Source: Spongilla lacustris
Lineage: Eukaryota; Porifera; Demospongiae; Spongillida; Spongillidae
Assembly: GCA_949361645.1 (NCBI GenBank)
Contig: OX442431.1
Location: 4,027,550 to 4,091,549 of the forward strand
Direction: 5' to 3'
Length of the DNA stretch: 64,000 bases
Shown here one piece after another: positions 47,545-60,529 of this stretch. Positions within the stretch are counted from its first letter, which is position 1, and every line of letters begins with the position of its first letter. The position numbers were made by a program, and so were the translations under genes. The notes under the pieces are model-generated. The model saw nothing but the letters and a program-made list of their open reading frames with translations. It was not told the origin of the DNA and searched no databases.

Positions 47545-50500
47545 ATGAGCAAGCCGTTTGCGTTCCACTTGGGAACGCCGCTTCTGAAAGGAAACCTCCT
47601 GAAGCAAGGGGGGTTCGGAAAGCTGTTCAAAAAGAGGTATTTTGTTCTTTATCCTGGCTTCCTCGTGTACTACAGCGATTTATTGGCATGGAAGTCAGAC
47701 GTTGCAAGAGGAGACACTCTTGGAGTACGTCGCTACTTAGCTTATATATAAGCAATACATTATTATTGTGCGTGCACATTCTTGATTACAGAATCGTATC
47801 GGCGCTGTATATCTGAAAGGCGCGATTTGCAAAATAGCCGATTATGCTCCGAAAGGCTGCAGGTTTGGCTTTTTGGTTCAAGCATCAGATCCCCGAAACA
47901 AGCGACAGTGAGCACTCGTTTGTGGGATACCTTTTTTTTTTTCTTTTGTGCGTGCGTGTGTGTATTGGCGAAGTGCACGTACTGGGAGGAAGTTTAGACA
48001 TATCGTGTTATTACTGCTATATGGGGTTTCGGAAGCCATATCGTAGAAACGGTGTGCCTTCGTTATCCTTTTTTAAATTTAATGTATATTCTACCTTTAC
48101 CTTTATCGCTCTACTCATTAGCTGTCATTCCTTGCATACACACAGGAGCTTTCTACTAAATGCTTCTGATAAGGCGGAGAGAGATGCTTGGATAGAAGCA
48201 ATAGTGCAAGCCACACCACAAAAGAAAGAAAAGGAAACAGCAGCAGTGCCTCCGCTTTCCACAAGTGTGCCAACAGTACGGCGTGATGCAGTGGATGTGG
48301 CCGCTGTGGTAGGTGTGGGCAACAGCCACAATGAGGACGAAGAGACAGTAACAAATATGGATGCATCCATACTCCCCAGTGCAGAAGAGATGGCTGGTGT
48401 GGATCAGATAGCTAACCAGTTCCTCAAGCCTCAAAGCAATGCAACCAATTATGACAGTGATGGTGAAAGCCCTGCCCCTGAAGATCTGGTGTATGCCGAG
48501 GAACAGGCTGTCATGGTTTTTGATGATGATGGTGATGGTGATGATGATGATGATAGTGATGATGGTGATGCTATTGAAATTGTTGTCCAAAGAGTGGTCC
48601 AGATCGGTTGCGAAACAGCAGTTGAGCCATTGGAAACAGAGAAGCGTACCTTTGAGCCAAGTGAAGTCAGCTGGTGTTCTGCAGATGGATGTAACTTGAC
48701 ACAAGATAAGGGAATCACATACTCAATAAATGTGGCCAGCACATATGGATGTAGCAGTAGCCATAATAGTGATTCCAGTGACTCGTGTGGAGAAGATGAT
48801 GAGACAAAAGTGCAGGAAACAGATAGTAAGAGACATGAAGGAAGCAAGGAGTCTGACGACGACAAGGGATCTAAAGAGACTAAGACTAATTCACCATTGG
48901 ATGAAAACCAACGAGGAATTGAACAGGCTGGAACATTGCTTGAATCTCCTAAGAATGATGCAGGTGAGGTGATGTCTTCTTTGTATTATCTAGAAAAAGT
49001 GTGCTTGCCTTCAGTGCCATTAACAATGGTTGTAATTGTGCGAAGGGGGGGAGTAATTTTCTAATTTTAAAATTTTTTGCTCACTGAAATAAAGACCACT
49101 GTCATGCACTTATACATAAAGACCATGTTCGATGATGAATTTTAAATTATTAGTCAGTCCATCTCTCCATAAGTATATATGAAATACCATTCAGTCAAGA
49201 GGCCGTCCCATTTGTGGATCCCTTGGACTATGTGCTAATTTGTGAATAGGTAGTGGTGCATATATTGTTACGTACAGTACCAATACTTGCATATATAATA
49301 GCTTTGTCAGACAGAGGTTATGTGTATTAAGATATAAGCTAGCTAGAGCTTTAAACAGCCAGATATGATATCTTGAGGTCAATAGGAAAGATGTTTTCTA
49401 AGCAGAGTTCTGTGTTGTAGCCAGCTTGTGCAATGGATGCTCTAGCATTTGCAAGTTCAATTATTTGTACCAGGGAAATTAAAATTATTTCACTACTGTT
49501 GCTGAGCAGCAATTCATTTTGAAAGGGAGCAGCAATGTAGTGAAAATTTTGTTTGTAACCTCTTTTCCAAGATGGGCATAAGAGGTTTGACTGAGAGCAT
49601 ATATATATATATATATACATGTATATTCTAGTGAAGAGTTTTGGGGGTTGAAAACACCTTATAGGTGAACTGCAGTGCTCAAACCATTGTGTGCGCGCGT
49701 ACCAGCATGTATTATGTAGGGCAGTTGGTCAATGTTTTGAAATGCACCTCTCCTCATTAGCAGGCACTACATTTATTGAGAAACGAGGCTTGATATATAA
49801 GCTTGGTGGGAAAAGAAAAAACTGGAAGCTAAGATATTTTGCACTGTATCCTGGTTATTTCTGCTACTACAAGGACCATTCTGTAAGTTTATATAATGTG
49901 TGGAAGGGAGGATTATAGTAATGGGGAGAGGGAACATCGAGTCCTTCATTTGGCTACTAGATAGAAATCTCATTTGGTGTGAGAGTTGAGGATGCGGAGG
50001 TCGTAAAGCAGTTTCATTTCAGATGAGGTGGTTAGGCACTAGTATCTATAAGCTGTGCACACTTTTGAAGTATTGTCATATGAAGTATGAAAGCAATGCA
50101 ATTATTGTTGTACCTAAAGGTCCCGAAACCAATCGGTAAGGTGAAATTGAAAAATGTCACAGTGACCGAATCGGACCCTACATGTAGGCTGCATATTGTT
50201 AGCATTCCAATGTGTTTATCGTTGCTTTGGTGTAGCAAAGGGAAAGCAGCCATTCCAGTTCACAGTGCACACTGAAAGTGCATGGAACAACAGGTGTGAT
50301 TGGGTATTAGCAGCTTTTAAAGCTGATGAGTTGCAAGATTGGGTTACAGCATTTCGAGTGAGTTCAATTGATCTCTGACCAGATAAGTTCTTTACCATAC
50401 TGTCCTTTGAAGCTTGCAGGCCAGAGAAGATGAAGATCAATAAACAGTACATTGTGCTTTTTTTTACACATGTCATATTCCTATATGCATGCTTTTTTAT

Positions 50501-53500
50501 TAATAATTATTTAAAACACATCATCCCACATAAGTTTTTCCCCTTAATGTCTCAGTTATATGAGCCCATTAAAACAAGCTCAGATCATTTTAAGTCAGTA
50601 GGAGAATAAATTTTGAATGTTGCAGCACATCTAGTATTCCAGAGGGGGTGTATACCAGAAAAAAACAATGCATGTGCAGAGAATGAAAGTCAGCATCTCA
50701 ATATGCATGTGTTTCACTTTGTGTGATTTTTACTGCTGTTTTTGGTGCTGTATTCAATACACATACACAAACACACACACACACATATAACACACAAACA
50801 CAAACGCACTCACATGTATATACACACATAAGAGCAGGCTAATAGATCATTGTCAGACATTGAAAACCTTGTGTCTGCAATTAGACAAGTACAATTAGGG
50901 TGTACAATTCTGTCTAGTGCTGTCTAATGAATACGGGCCTATATAGTCCTTAAGCAATACATACACACATACATTCGTACGCACACACACATACACATAC
51001 AATAAGTCTCATGCATTTACACCCATCTTGTGCACTTCTGCTAGCCATGCCCATTCTCATAAATACCTCAACTTATTTGAAGAGCCTTGTCAGCTAGTTT
51101 TAATTATCTTGGGTTTGATTTCTTGATGTGATGAGCTTTGTTGTACAGGGAAGTTGCTTTTTTAACTTCAAGCGTTTCTTTGCTTGGTTCACTATGTCAG
51201 CCTGTGAACCAAACAAAGAAATGCTTGATAAAGCTAAGAAAGGAACTTCGCTGTACAATAAAGCTCATCACGTCAAGAAATAGACCCAAGAAAAATCTTA
51301 GAGAGTAGTTACAGTGACCAATAATAATTAAAGCTAGCTGACTGCTGATATAATACAATAGGATAAAGTTAGATGTAAAGTACATATGTACGTTGTATTA
51401 TACTGCATGGCTACCTTCTCCTAAAATTGTTTATTGTGGCTCAGTAGTACAAAGCATAGATTTAACAGACAAAGCTACAGTACCACGCCTGGAGACAAGT
51501 CAATTCAACAAGCTAATTATGATTAACTAAAAGACTTCCTGATCCTATAGGCCTATGTTTTATAACATTAATTATCGAGAGTTACGGGAGTAACTCTCAT
51601 ATAGGATTTGTGCCGTATCATGAATATACCACCAACTTTCTCAGAGAGAATGTTTTTTATATCTTGTAAAATAATTGTGTTTAACGTTTGAATCGCTATA
51701 TCGTCCGAACGGTAAAGGCTATCTACTTCCTATTTTCATGACTTCGTACTACACCATTGCTCTATGGTAATATGCATTTTGGTGTCTTGCACTTGCTCCG
51801 TGCCAGCATTGCAACGTTCGATACCCCACCTGGTTCAAACCCAACATAACTTTCTGTAGGAGTAATCAAATCGCTTCAAATTCGGTTTTTAGGTAGAGAA
51901 GTCCTACACTGTATATCTATCTATTTGTTCTGTTCGTTAACTCCCTTACGGAGATACAACCACGTGCACTTTTTCCCGCTCGATTCGCGCCAATGATTTG
52001 GGCAAATCATGTATGGGAGGTGGTGATTTATATCATTGGCGCATATCGAGCGAGAAAAAGTGCACGTAGTTCGGATGGCATAAAAATTAACGACAGAACT
52101 AATAGCTAGGTATAGGACCTCTCTACCTACAAACCGAATTTGAAGCGATTTTATTACTCCTACAGAAAGTTATATATGTTGGGTTTGAACCAGGCGGGGT
52201 ATCGAACGTTGAAATGCTTGCACGGAGCAAGTGCAAGACACCAAAATGTATTTTACCATAGAGCAATGGTGTAGTATGAAGTCATTAAAATAGGAAGTCG
52301 ATAGCCTTTACCGTTAAGACGATATAGCGATTCAAAACGATTATTTTATGTTATAAAACATAGGCGCAGATACTGTCCCAAAACACGGTACATTAACATT
52401 TTTAAAACAGTTAATAAGGAAGTGAATATTGTTATGTATGAATATACTATTAAAATTGTCGCCCCTGACTACGTAGGCAAGTCAAGTGTGCAAAGTGAGT
52501 TTGCATTTTGCTAAAGCAAGGTTAGATAATTTATCCTACGTACGTATCTATCCCAAGTATGTCTTTGAGCAACAACAGCGACAATAGTGACTCGTGCGGA
52601 GAAGACGATGTGGCGCAAAGAAAGCAAGTCGATAGTAGGCCTATAGAAGGGAAAAGCGAGTCTGAGATACTAACGTTATCCGAAAATTCTAAGATCGATG
52701 CAGGTGAGACGTCACACTGACCTTTTGTCCAGAATTTAGGGCGAGTGGGTGTCAATACATACATATAACACTTGGTATGAGGTCCTCCCCGTCCTCACAA
52801 ACGCCAACTCCTCACAGACACGCACATGCACACACAACACGCTCACGCACGCAACCACTTGGGATATCTTGTATAGAGCATTACTACTCTTAACTGGAGG
52901 TAATAAGATTTGAACGGAATAGTGCGCATATAAAGCAAGTAGACAAGGCAATAATGATAAGTAGTTCTATACCTAACGTTTACGCAAGGAGACAACGTTC
53001 GTTAAAATGATGATAAAGACGTTTTTCTGTACGTATTGCGTGGTTGCTCATAGGATGACTAAGAGAAAGGCAGTCTGTACCAAGATCAGCTCAATGATCG
53101 AGGTTTTAAGTAGCTGCCCCCACTGCAAAGAGAGTGGAAAGGTTAATTATCACTGTCTTCAACAGGTGCTATCATTAAGGGCAGCAGTATTAATGTGCTA
53201 TTTGGTTCAAACACTGATAAATAACTATTCTGTATTGTACGTATATAAAATATATATATTATGTTTCAAAAATCAAATCACAAGTTCACTAATCATCACT
53301 ACTGTTCTTAGCTACTGGACAACAGTTACAGTTAAGGCCATATATTTCAGCACAACGTTCTGTGTAATGGGATTATAGTGTTTTGCTGAGATGTTTGTAG
53401 TGAGGAAATCTATAATTTATACCCTGTATCATATGTAGCCATATACATTTTCTTGGAATCTTATATTTAGCCATCTATATTTGTTTACTCCCCTTAGCTG

Positions 53501-54767
53501 CTCTTTCATCACTGTGCAATTTCTTTTCAGATGCCTCTGTATGTTTTGTGCAAACATTTCTGTCTTTCCTTATCAAGTCCTTTTATTATGCTCCCTCATT
53601 GGTACCTTGTCCTTAAATTTGATATTGTTGACATGTGTAACCAATTCACTTACTATTTGCCTACCTTATGTGCATGTATATGTGCATGGGGTTGGCTGTT
53701 CTGCTTTCACTAAATCAGCCATCATTGCTGTCAAGTCAATAACAACACATGATAATGTTGTCCAAGGGCCTGGGAACTTGGTGGCAATTATTGGTTGCTA
53801 ACTTGAGGGGTGAACTATGATAATGGAGGCACAAGCTTGTAGTTTTAAAAATGAACGCAAAACTGTTTACTGTTGTCATAGCTAAATGATCTCATTGTCC
53901 TGCAAGATGCATGTTGTGCTATTCATGATATGCTGCATGGTAGTAGCCTCAGGGACAACTTGTGTGTTCTATTCAGAGGTGGCCACATGGCAATGGCTTC
54001 AATTTCTTTGCGTCCACCCCCCTGTTACAAACCTAACAGTCAGTATAGTGCACAATTTCATGGGATGACAAGGTGTGTTATTGCCTTTGCCAGGGGCCTG
54101 CCATGCATTTGTTCAGAAACGAGGCTTCATATATAAGCAAGGTGGGAAAGTAAAAAACTGGAAGCTGAGATATTTTGTGCTGTATCCTGGTTATTTCTGC
54201 TACTACAAGGATCCTTCTGTAAGTTCCTCATGAGGGGAATGTGAAATAGAAGTCCAGTGGGGATCGATAGTGTTAAAAAGTAAGGCTTTTGCAATCAGTT
54301 GTAATCATTAATTTATTTCTGTAGTTAGTACTTAGACTTCACTAGGCTATATATAACTGCGCATTATATAGAGTTGGGTAACACTGTAGCTGTGCATTAT
54401 GCAGAGATAATAAAGCAAGTCGTATCCCTCAAGGTTCTGAAACCCATCGGTGAAGTGAAATTGAAAAATGTCACAGTGACAGAATCGGACCCTACATGTA
54501 GGCTGCATACTGTTAGCATTCCAATGTGTTTATCGTTGCTTTGGTGTAGCAAAGGGAAAGCAGCCATTCCAGTTCACAGTGCACACTGAAAGTGCATGGA
54601 ATAACAGGTGTGATTGGGTATTAGCAGCTGTCAAAGCTGATGAGTTGCAAGATTGGGTTACAGCATTTCGAGTGAGTTCGATTGATCTGACCAGATAAGT
54701 GTTTTACCATACTGTCCATTGAAGCTTGCAGGCCAGAGACGATGAAGTCTCAAGAGTAAGGGGATAA
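47545..54767 (+). CDS. Two-PH-domain protein with duplicated 3' cassette
   Basis: Common 5' exons: 47545-47724, 47792-47907 and 48146-48963, in phase. They encode PH domain one (LLKGNLLKQGGFGKLFKKRY, GFLVYYSD, ending AERDAWIEAIVQA) and an acidic linker with an Asp run near 48520-48565. Cassette 1 continues with 49764-49882 (second PH: KRGLIYKLGGKRKNWKLRYF), an exon near 50117-50200, one near 50238-50350 (FQFTVHTESAWNN, DWVTAF) and a last exon 50420-50443 with stop. Cassette 2 repeats the plan at about 52558-52703 (acidic exon), 54094-54218, about 54435-54525, 54565-54673 and 54732-54767 with its own stop. PH domains usually bind phosphoinositides; the second PH resembles pleckstrin. Borders of the middle exons are not solved. 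Alternative 3' ends or a tandem gene duplication both fit. Confidence 0.72.
51551..52365. mobile_element. Large foldback element between the two PH cassettes
   Basis: About 815 bases that are nearly one palindrome: left arm from GCCTATGTTTTATAACAT, right arm ending ATGTTATAAAACATAGGC. Shared inner blocks include GAATCGCTATATCGTC, CCATTGCTCTATGGTAA, CTTGCACTTGCTCCGTGC and TTTCTGTAGGAGTAAT. Centre near 52010, around GGCAAATCATG. No transposase. Between 50444 and 51550 I see only CA-rich microsatellites (50758-50830, 50960-51000) and a small inverted repeat near 51180-51260. Confidence 0.75.
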
Positions 54768-55090
54768 CCTTTTTTTACAATGTTGACATACTGGGTACAA
54801 TCTGTTTGTCTGGTAATTACATTGACAAAGTCAAACCAGAATGACTTGTTATGAGTCTAAATGTATGTCTGTGTCTACTTGTACCGTATATGTATATCTG
54901 TGAACCATTCTGGCTCATCATGAGAGTATTTATATATACTTTTTTTTACTACACATCTAATTACTCATTAGCAATTGTATCTTCATTTAAATTAATCCTA
55001 AATTCTATAAATCAATGTAATGCATAAAACAAATGTTCAGCAAACAACTCACAACTGCATTAGGCAAAGGGGTCCAAACACACATAACAT

Positions 55091-58000
55091 CTATTGAGCT
55101 TTCAAGGGACGGTCAATGCGATAGATCTTTTCTGCAACAGTGTAGTAGGCGAGATACTCTACCTCTTGTGGAGTGACATCATGGTGATAGTGGCCACCAC
55201 AGCCATGATTACTAAAGCAATGGGTATGCTCTACTCGAAGGTCTAGGCCCTGGAACAAAGACAAACGTTGACAACAGCAAACAGAAATAAAAACTTACAG
55301 GATCATGACTGATGAACACAGATAAGCAGATGAGGGGAGCAGGCATGTCATAGAATCGTAACCAGTTGTTGACATCTTCGTCAGAATTCAGAGGAATGCA
55401 TGAAAATTCGGGCTATAATACACGAAAGATCCTTATGAGATGCCTTGTGGATAATGCATTGAATCCCATGTTAATTATGACAGTTGATGTGAACAAGTTC
55501 TCTACAACAATATGCAGTGCAGGAAAGTACACATAAGGCTGCTTCAATGTCTCAATTCACAGGTATCCATAATTCATTCATTAGTTCTCCCCCGAATGCA
55601 AAGGTTCAAGCTGTGATCACGCATAACACATCAGCTGCCAGTGCCAGACAGGAAACAAATCATGCCGCAAAATCGTACTATTATATTGCACATGCACCAA
55701 AAAAATGCTAACCATCACATGGAGGTATGCTTTCCCACTCAGTATCTGAAATACACCACCTAACCCAACAGGGTTTGCTCCATAGTGATCCTTCAGTGTT
55801 TTGCGCATACAGGAGACAAAGTTCTCAGATCCAATGCGTTGTTTAGCTCGTATCTCAAGCACCTGACGACAAGGAAGTGATCACAAAGGCTACATACAAG
55901 ATGGTATATGCACTGACATGGGTTCTATCTACATACATATAACTGCTTACATCCTACATGTGCATGTACTTGTAAAACTTCACACTGTCTACCTTTCCTG
56001 GTTTGCCTTCACAAGCCATTACATTTGCCAACAATCCACTTTCCAAAGAGGCATATTTTTCTAACACGCATGATCCATCCTAGTTTGGAAGAAAAGTACA
56101 TGTAACTCAATATGGAGATCACTTGCATGCTGGTATGTACTGAATATCACACCACGCCTTGTTATATAAACACTACACTACATCCTCCCCTACAACACTG
56201 TTCTACCCCCCTCAGGAGGTATGGTGTCTGCACCCCTCAGGAGGAATGGTGTCTCCACCCATCAGGAGGTATGGTGTCTGCACCCCTCAGGAGGAATGGT
56301 GTCTCCGGAGACCCCTCTGGAGGAATGGTGTCTCCACCCCTCAGGAGGTATGGTGTCTTCACCCCTCAGGAGGAATGGTGTCTTCACCCCTCAGGAGGAA
56401 TGGTGTCTCCACCCCTCAGGAGGAATGATGTCTCCACCCCTCAGGAGGAATGGTGTCTCCACCCCTCAGGAGGTATGGTGTCTCCACCCATCAGGAGGTA
56501 TGGTGTCTCCACCCCTCAGGAGGAATGGTGTCTCCACCCCTCAGGAGGAATGGTTTCTCCACCCCTCAGGAGGTATGGTGTCTCCACCCATCAGGAGGTA
56601 TGGTGTCTCCACCCCTCAGGAGGTATGGTGTCTCCACCCCTCAGGAGGAATGGTGTCTCCACCCATCAGGAGGTATGGTGTCTGCACCCCTCAGGAGGAA
56701 TGGTGTCTCCACCCATCAGGAGGTATGGTGTCTCAGGAGGTATGGTGTCTCCGGAGACCCCTCAGGAGGTATGGTGTCTTCACCCCTCAGGAGGAATGGT
56801 GTCTCCACCCATCAGGAGGTATGGTGTCTCCACCCCTCAGGAGGAATGGTGTCTCCACCCCTCAGGAGGAATGGTGTCTCCACCCCTCAGGAGGAATGGT
56901 GTCTCCACCCCTCAGGAGGTATGGTGTCTCCACCCCTCAGGAGGCATGGTGTCTCCACCCCTCAGGAGAGGAAGCAGATCCTCATTATCACCTCATTAGT
57001 GGTATGCTCAGTTACATGTAGATGACAGTACAGTAATACAAGGGTTTTGGGAGTATTTTGAATTGTAGGCCTAAATACTCTGGCCCTTAGCAGCACCCTC
57101 TACAGCCCAGGGCCCTCAGCTATTCATAAATTGCGTAGATCCCTTGGTTCCAGTGCCTAACTATTACTTAAAAATACTAATCATACAGGAAATAAGACGT
57201 TTGAGATGACATCAGTGCAAGGGACTGTGTTATAGATGAAACGTCAGTGGTTCACGGTTGGTGGTCTGCTCTCATTGAACACATGGAAACTAGGCCCTAC
57301 GCCCCAATGGTTACGTACACCCATAGCAACGAACCTGACAACTGATGCCCTATAGAACCAGCTGTTCACAATACTGTTGAGTCTGGTGCTTCTTTTGCAC
57401 AGTGTGTGTAGACCTCATGTGTTCAAACAATGATAACGACACTCAGTGACTGAGACTGAACAGATGAAATAGAATGTGCTATCCATTGCTGGTTCAGGTT
57501 AGTCATGACGAATTTTCTGAAGCAGTTTTCAAGCCTATCATGGTTTATGTGTATGTACATGTACACTGCTAAAGGGTGAACAGAATTACAGGGGTGTACT
57601 GCTTGCTTCTCAGGTATAAGTGACGACGATCCTCTGAGCAGCAGGGACAGTTCACACTCAATGAGGCTGTACCAGCTCTTCTAAGAAGGACAGGTTGTTC
57701 ATGCTTGTCAAAGGTGGACTAGGGTCATGAAAGAGAACAGGAGGTGGGGCAATCTTCCAAAGATGGGTTATGAGTGAATCAGGTGTCATGCCTGCCTGGC
57801 AGCCTCTACCAACTGTTGACCTAGTGATGTGTCCGCTTGCACATCCTGTGCACCATGATGTCATTTGCTTACATATACAGTGTACCTTGCATTCCAGATC
57901 AGCATGTTTCTCTCCATGGAAAGCTTACAGTGCATTCAGAACCGTTCAGGCTGTATTCCCCAGAAGTGTCAATGTTACATGTAAAGCTATGTGCACTTGG

Positions 58001-60529
58001 CTAGCCTCCACCATACACACTCTAGAACACTTGGCCAATTCTGGGTGTGGTAATCCATACCTATACATGTGATCATATACATGTATATGTACATGTACAG
58101 ATGAAACCACAACTTGTATTGATTATTCATGAAATACGCAAGCGTTAGGGGTGATAGAAAATTCGTCACGACTTTACATTAGTAAATACCTTGCCTCCTG
58201 ATCATCACTATAGCATGTGTATCACCAATTTAGTCACTGAAGTCCACATCGTCGAGTTTTGTAGTTGCCCCTTCCTAAATATGTGCCACGTGACCTTACA
58301 AAATGGCATGTGCATGCTATTGATATGGGATGGCAATTATGCGTACAGAGTGGGCAAAGTACAGTGCTCGAGTTTGTCTTCATTTTTGATTTGCTGATTC
58401 TGCTGAGTCACAGTGAAGCTTTAAATATCAGGTGGTTATAATGTGGCATCACTTCAGAATTCTATATTGATACCGTAAATGATCCAATTATTAAACCTAG
58501 TTTCCAGCCGCATACAACCGTGGGCTGTGTAGGGTCATCTAGCAAGTTGGCATGTAGCTTTTGACAATAGATACTGCTTCCCACCCAATGCTTTGTTTGA
58601 TGGGTGTGGGCAATGTCTTAGAGTCCCTGTGTATTGAAGAATTCAGTGTGCCAAACAAAGCACTGACAGGGTGTATACTTATATGTGTAAATTACTATTG
58701 AGGTGCATGGCTTACTCCGTTGTAGCCAGTTCTGACCAGCTTGCATTACAAATGTACTGCCCCCTAGGACCACACTGTTAGTATGAAGTCAGCCAATATG
58801 TTGAAAACATATGAAACACTATTTACTATTGTGCAATGAGGCACATTCACGAGTGCCAACCATTTCTGTTTCACACTGGGATCACATGATCAAACAGCCC
58901 ATCACCAGGCCTGGTGAACATTGGTCATATGAGTTCATTTGGCACGCAAGGGTCTCTGCCACGGATCACCAGAAACGGAAATAAAATCCAGTGCTTCTGA
59001 ACAACACAGCCTTTCTCGTTTCCTGCACTAGTTATTAGCTCTTTAATACGAGTGCCATACACCAAAATTGATGCTTAATACAGGGTCATCAGTAGTGTGT
59101 TTTAACAGTGAAAAGAAGTGCATTCATTGTGCAAGCAAAAACCAACTGCAGCAACCATAAGCTGCATTAATACATGGAATGAAGTGTTTTCCCATGTCAA
59201 ACTAGTTACTGCATACATGTACATGCACTCTATTACAGAGCTCACATTCAATGGTTACTATGATAAGCACGCACAACAAGTACAGGTCATAAGCAGACAA
59301 TGTACATGTACCTGAGGTGACACTTTAGCAATGTGAGTGAGATTTAATCCTTCTGACAAGTTGCTTGGTGTTAGAACATTTGGCATCATCTGTGTGTCAA
59401 CAAAGAAGACAGTGATGAAGTGCTCACATCATGACAACACCTCTCCCAGCCATAACATGTCATAAGCCACAAGACCATGATGCCATAAAACGGTTGCAAC
59501 ATGTGAAAACCGAATTACATGTAATTGTTATTTAGCATATGTACACATGTGTAATGAATTGTAATATTTGATTCCTAAGATGATTTCCGCTACAGCTATA
59601 AATCCACCAGGATGTGAGATCACATGCCCATGGGGTGCAGCCATAACATAGTGATAAGGTCATGTCCTATGGTGTCCAGGCTACCTCACAGTTCATCCCA
59701 GCCACTCTGCAAGATCCAGCTCCTGCTCCAATGACAAAAGCACCTGGCAGCTCTGCTAGAGCAGCCATCTTGCCTAGGTCATACACCTGAAATGCAACAT
59801 TTACATGTATAGTTACTGCCAATGAATACTATAATACTGATCACAGATAAAGTATTATATAAATAAAGGCGACCATAACACTAGGCAACATGTTGCACGC
59901 AACTCAAATGAATATCAATAAAAGTTCAGTAAATTAATGGATTACTACTAGATTTTATGTATATTCATTGAGTTGCAAGCAACATGTTGCCTAGTGTTAT
60001 GGTCGCCTTAAGTCCATCACCTACATGTAGCCAAAACAAAACACATACACCCACAACACTCTAGAAAAACATACCAAGGCATAACACACCACCCCACCCT
60101 TCCCCACCTCTCCCTGTTTGGAAACAGTCCAATAGCCAATTAGAGCACAACAAAACATGTTTATCCAAAATTCAAATATTATTTCCTAGTGGCATTTGTA
60201 TGTATTGTCGACACCACTACTTGAACTTTTGTGTTCAGTCCATGCAACTTCTATTGTGCAATGTCCTGCTGTAGTCCAGCATTGGGGAACACAGGTTGAA
60301 GCATGTGTTTGTTTAAATCAATCTAGCACAATATCAATTAAAAGGCAGGATGATGTGCGGGCACAAGAAAGAACAAATTCAGAGCTTAAAGTAAGTACCT
60401 TTGATAATGTAGGGACAGGAACAAGGTTAGGAACTCCTCCAATGTCTAGCAAGCGAGGAGACCCACACAGTCCTATTGGAACATTGGAAGGATGCCGAGA
60501 TATGAGGGAAGTATGAAACAAGAATATTT
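55091..60529 (-). CDS. C11orf54: C11orf54-type zinc-dependent ester hydrolase (5' exon not found)
   Basis: Minus-strand exons, all in phase: about 60529-60399, 59786-59685, 59389-59312, 56079-55993, 55862-55713, 55412-55299 and 55249-55091. They encode LLDIGGVPNLVP, LPGAFVIGAGAGS, DGSCVLEKY, NFVSCMRKTLKDHYG with GLGGVF, EFSCIPLNSDEDVNNWL, and the metal motif HTHCFSNHGCGGHYHHD, then EYLAYYTVAEKIYRID before the stop. This order matches human C11orf54 (DUF1907), a zinc protein with ester hydrolase activity; the HxH...H ligands are present. About 35-40 N-terminal residues are missing: no matching first exon was seen up to 64000. The intron between 56079 and 59312 holds a 25-base minisatellite. 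Confidence 0.87.
56205..56970 (+). repeat. 25-base minisatellite, about 30 copies
   Basis: Unit of exactly 25 bases (for example 56401, 56426 and 56451 start the same phase): CCACCCCTCAGGAGG followed by (T/A)ATGGTGTCT. Units alternate T and A after GGAGG, and CACCCA replaces CACCCC in some. Two copies carry a CTCCGGAGACCCCTC variant, near 56306 and 56749, with similar neighbours, which suggests a larger duplication of about 445 bases. It lies in an intron of the C11orf54-type gene. Confidence 0.97.
59867..60008. mobile_element. 142-base MITE, TAA target duplication
   Basis: Terminal inverted repeats of about 48 bases (AGGCGACCATAACACTAGGC at the left, its mirror at the right with only a few mismatches) enclose a 45-base AT-rich centre. 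TAA flanks both sides (59864-59866 and 60009-60011). A 3-base TAA target fits PIF/Harbinger-type MITEs. It lies in an intron of the C11orf54-type gene. Confidence 0.85.

Noticed and set aside
48156..48865. Minus-strand frames opposite the PH linker, including an Ile/Thr-rich one
   Set aside because: Antisense shadows of the acidic (GAT)-rich linker exon on the plus strand.
53007..53378. Short plus-strand frame with SSCPHCKESGKVNYHC
   Set aside because: Zinc-finger-like Cys/His spacing but too short, no clear family and no supporting exons; may be a transposase remnant.
56112..57025. Three long overlapping open frames (191-295 codons) that look like repetitive proteins
   Set aside because: They come only from a stop-free 25-base minisatellite read in three frames, in an intron of a gene on the other strand.
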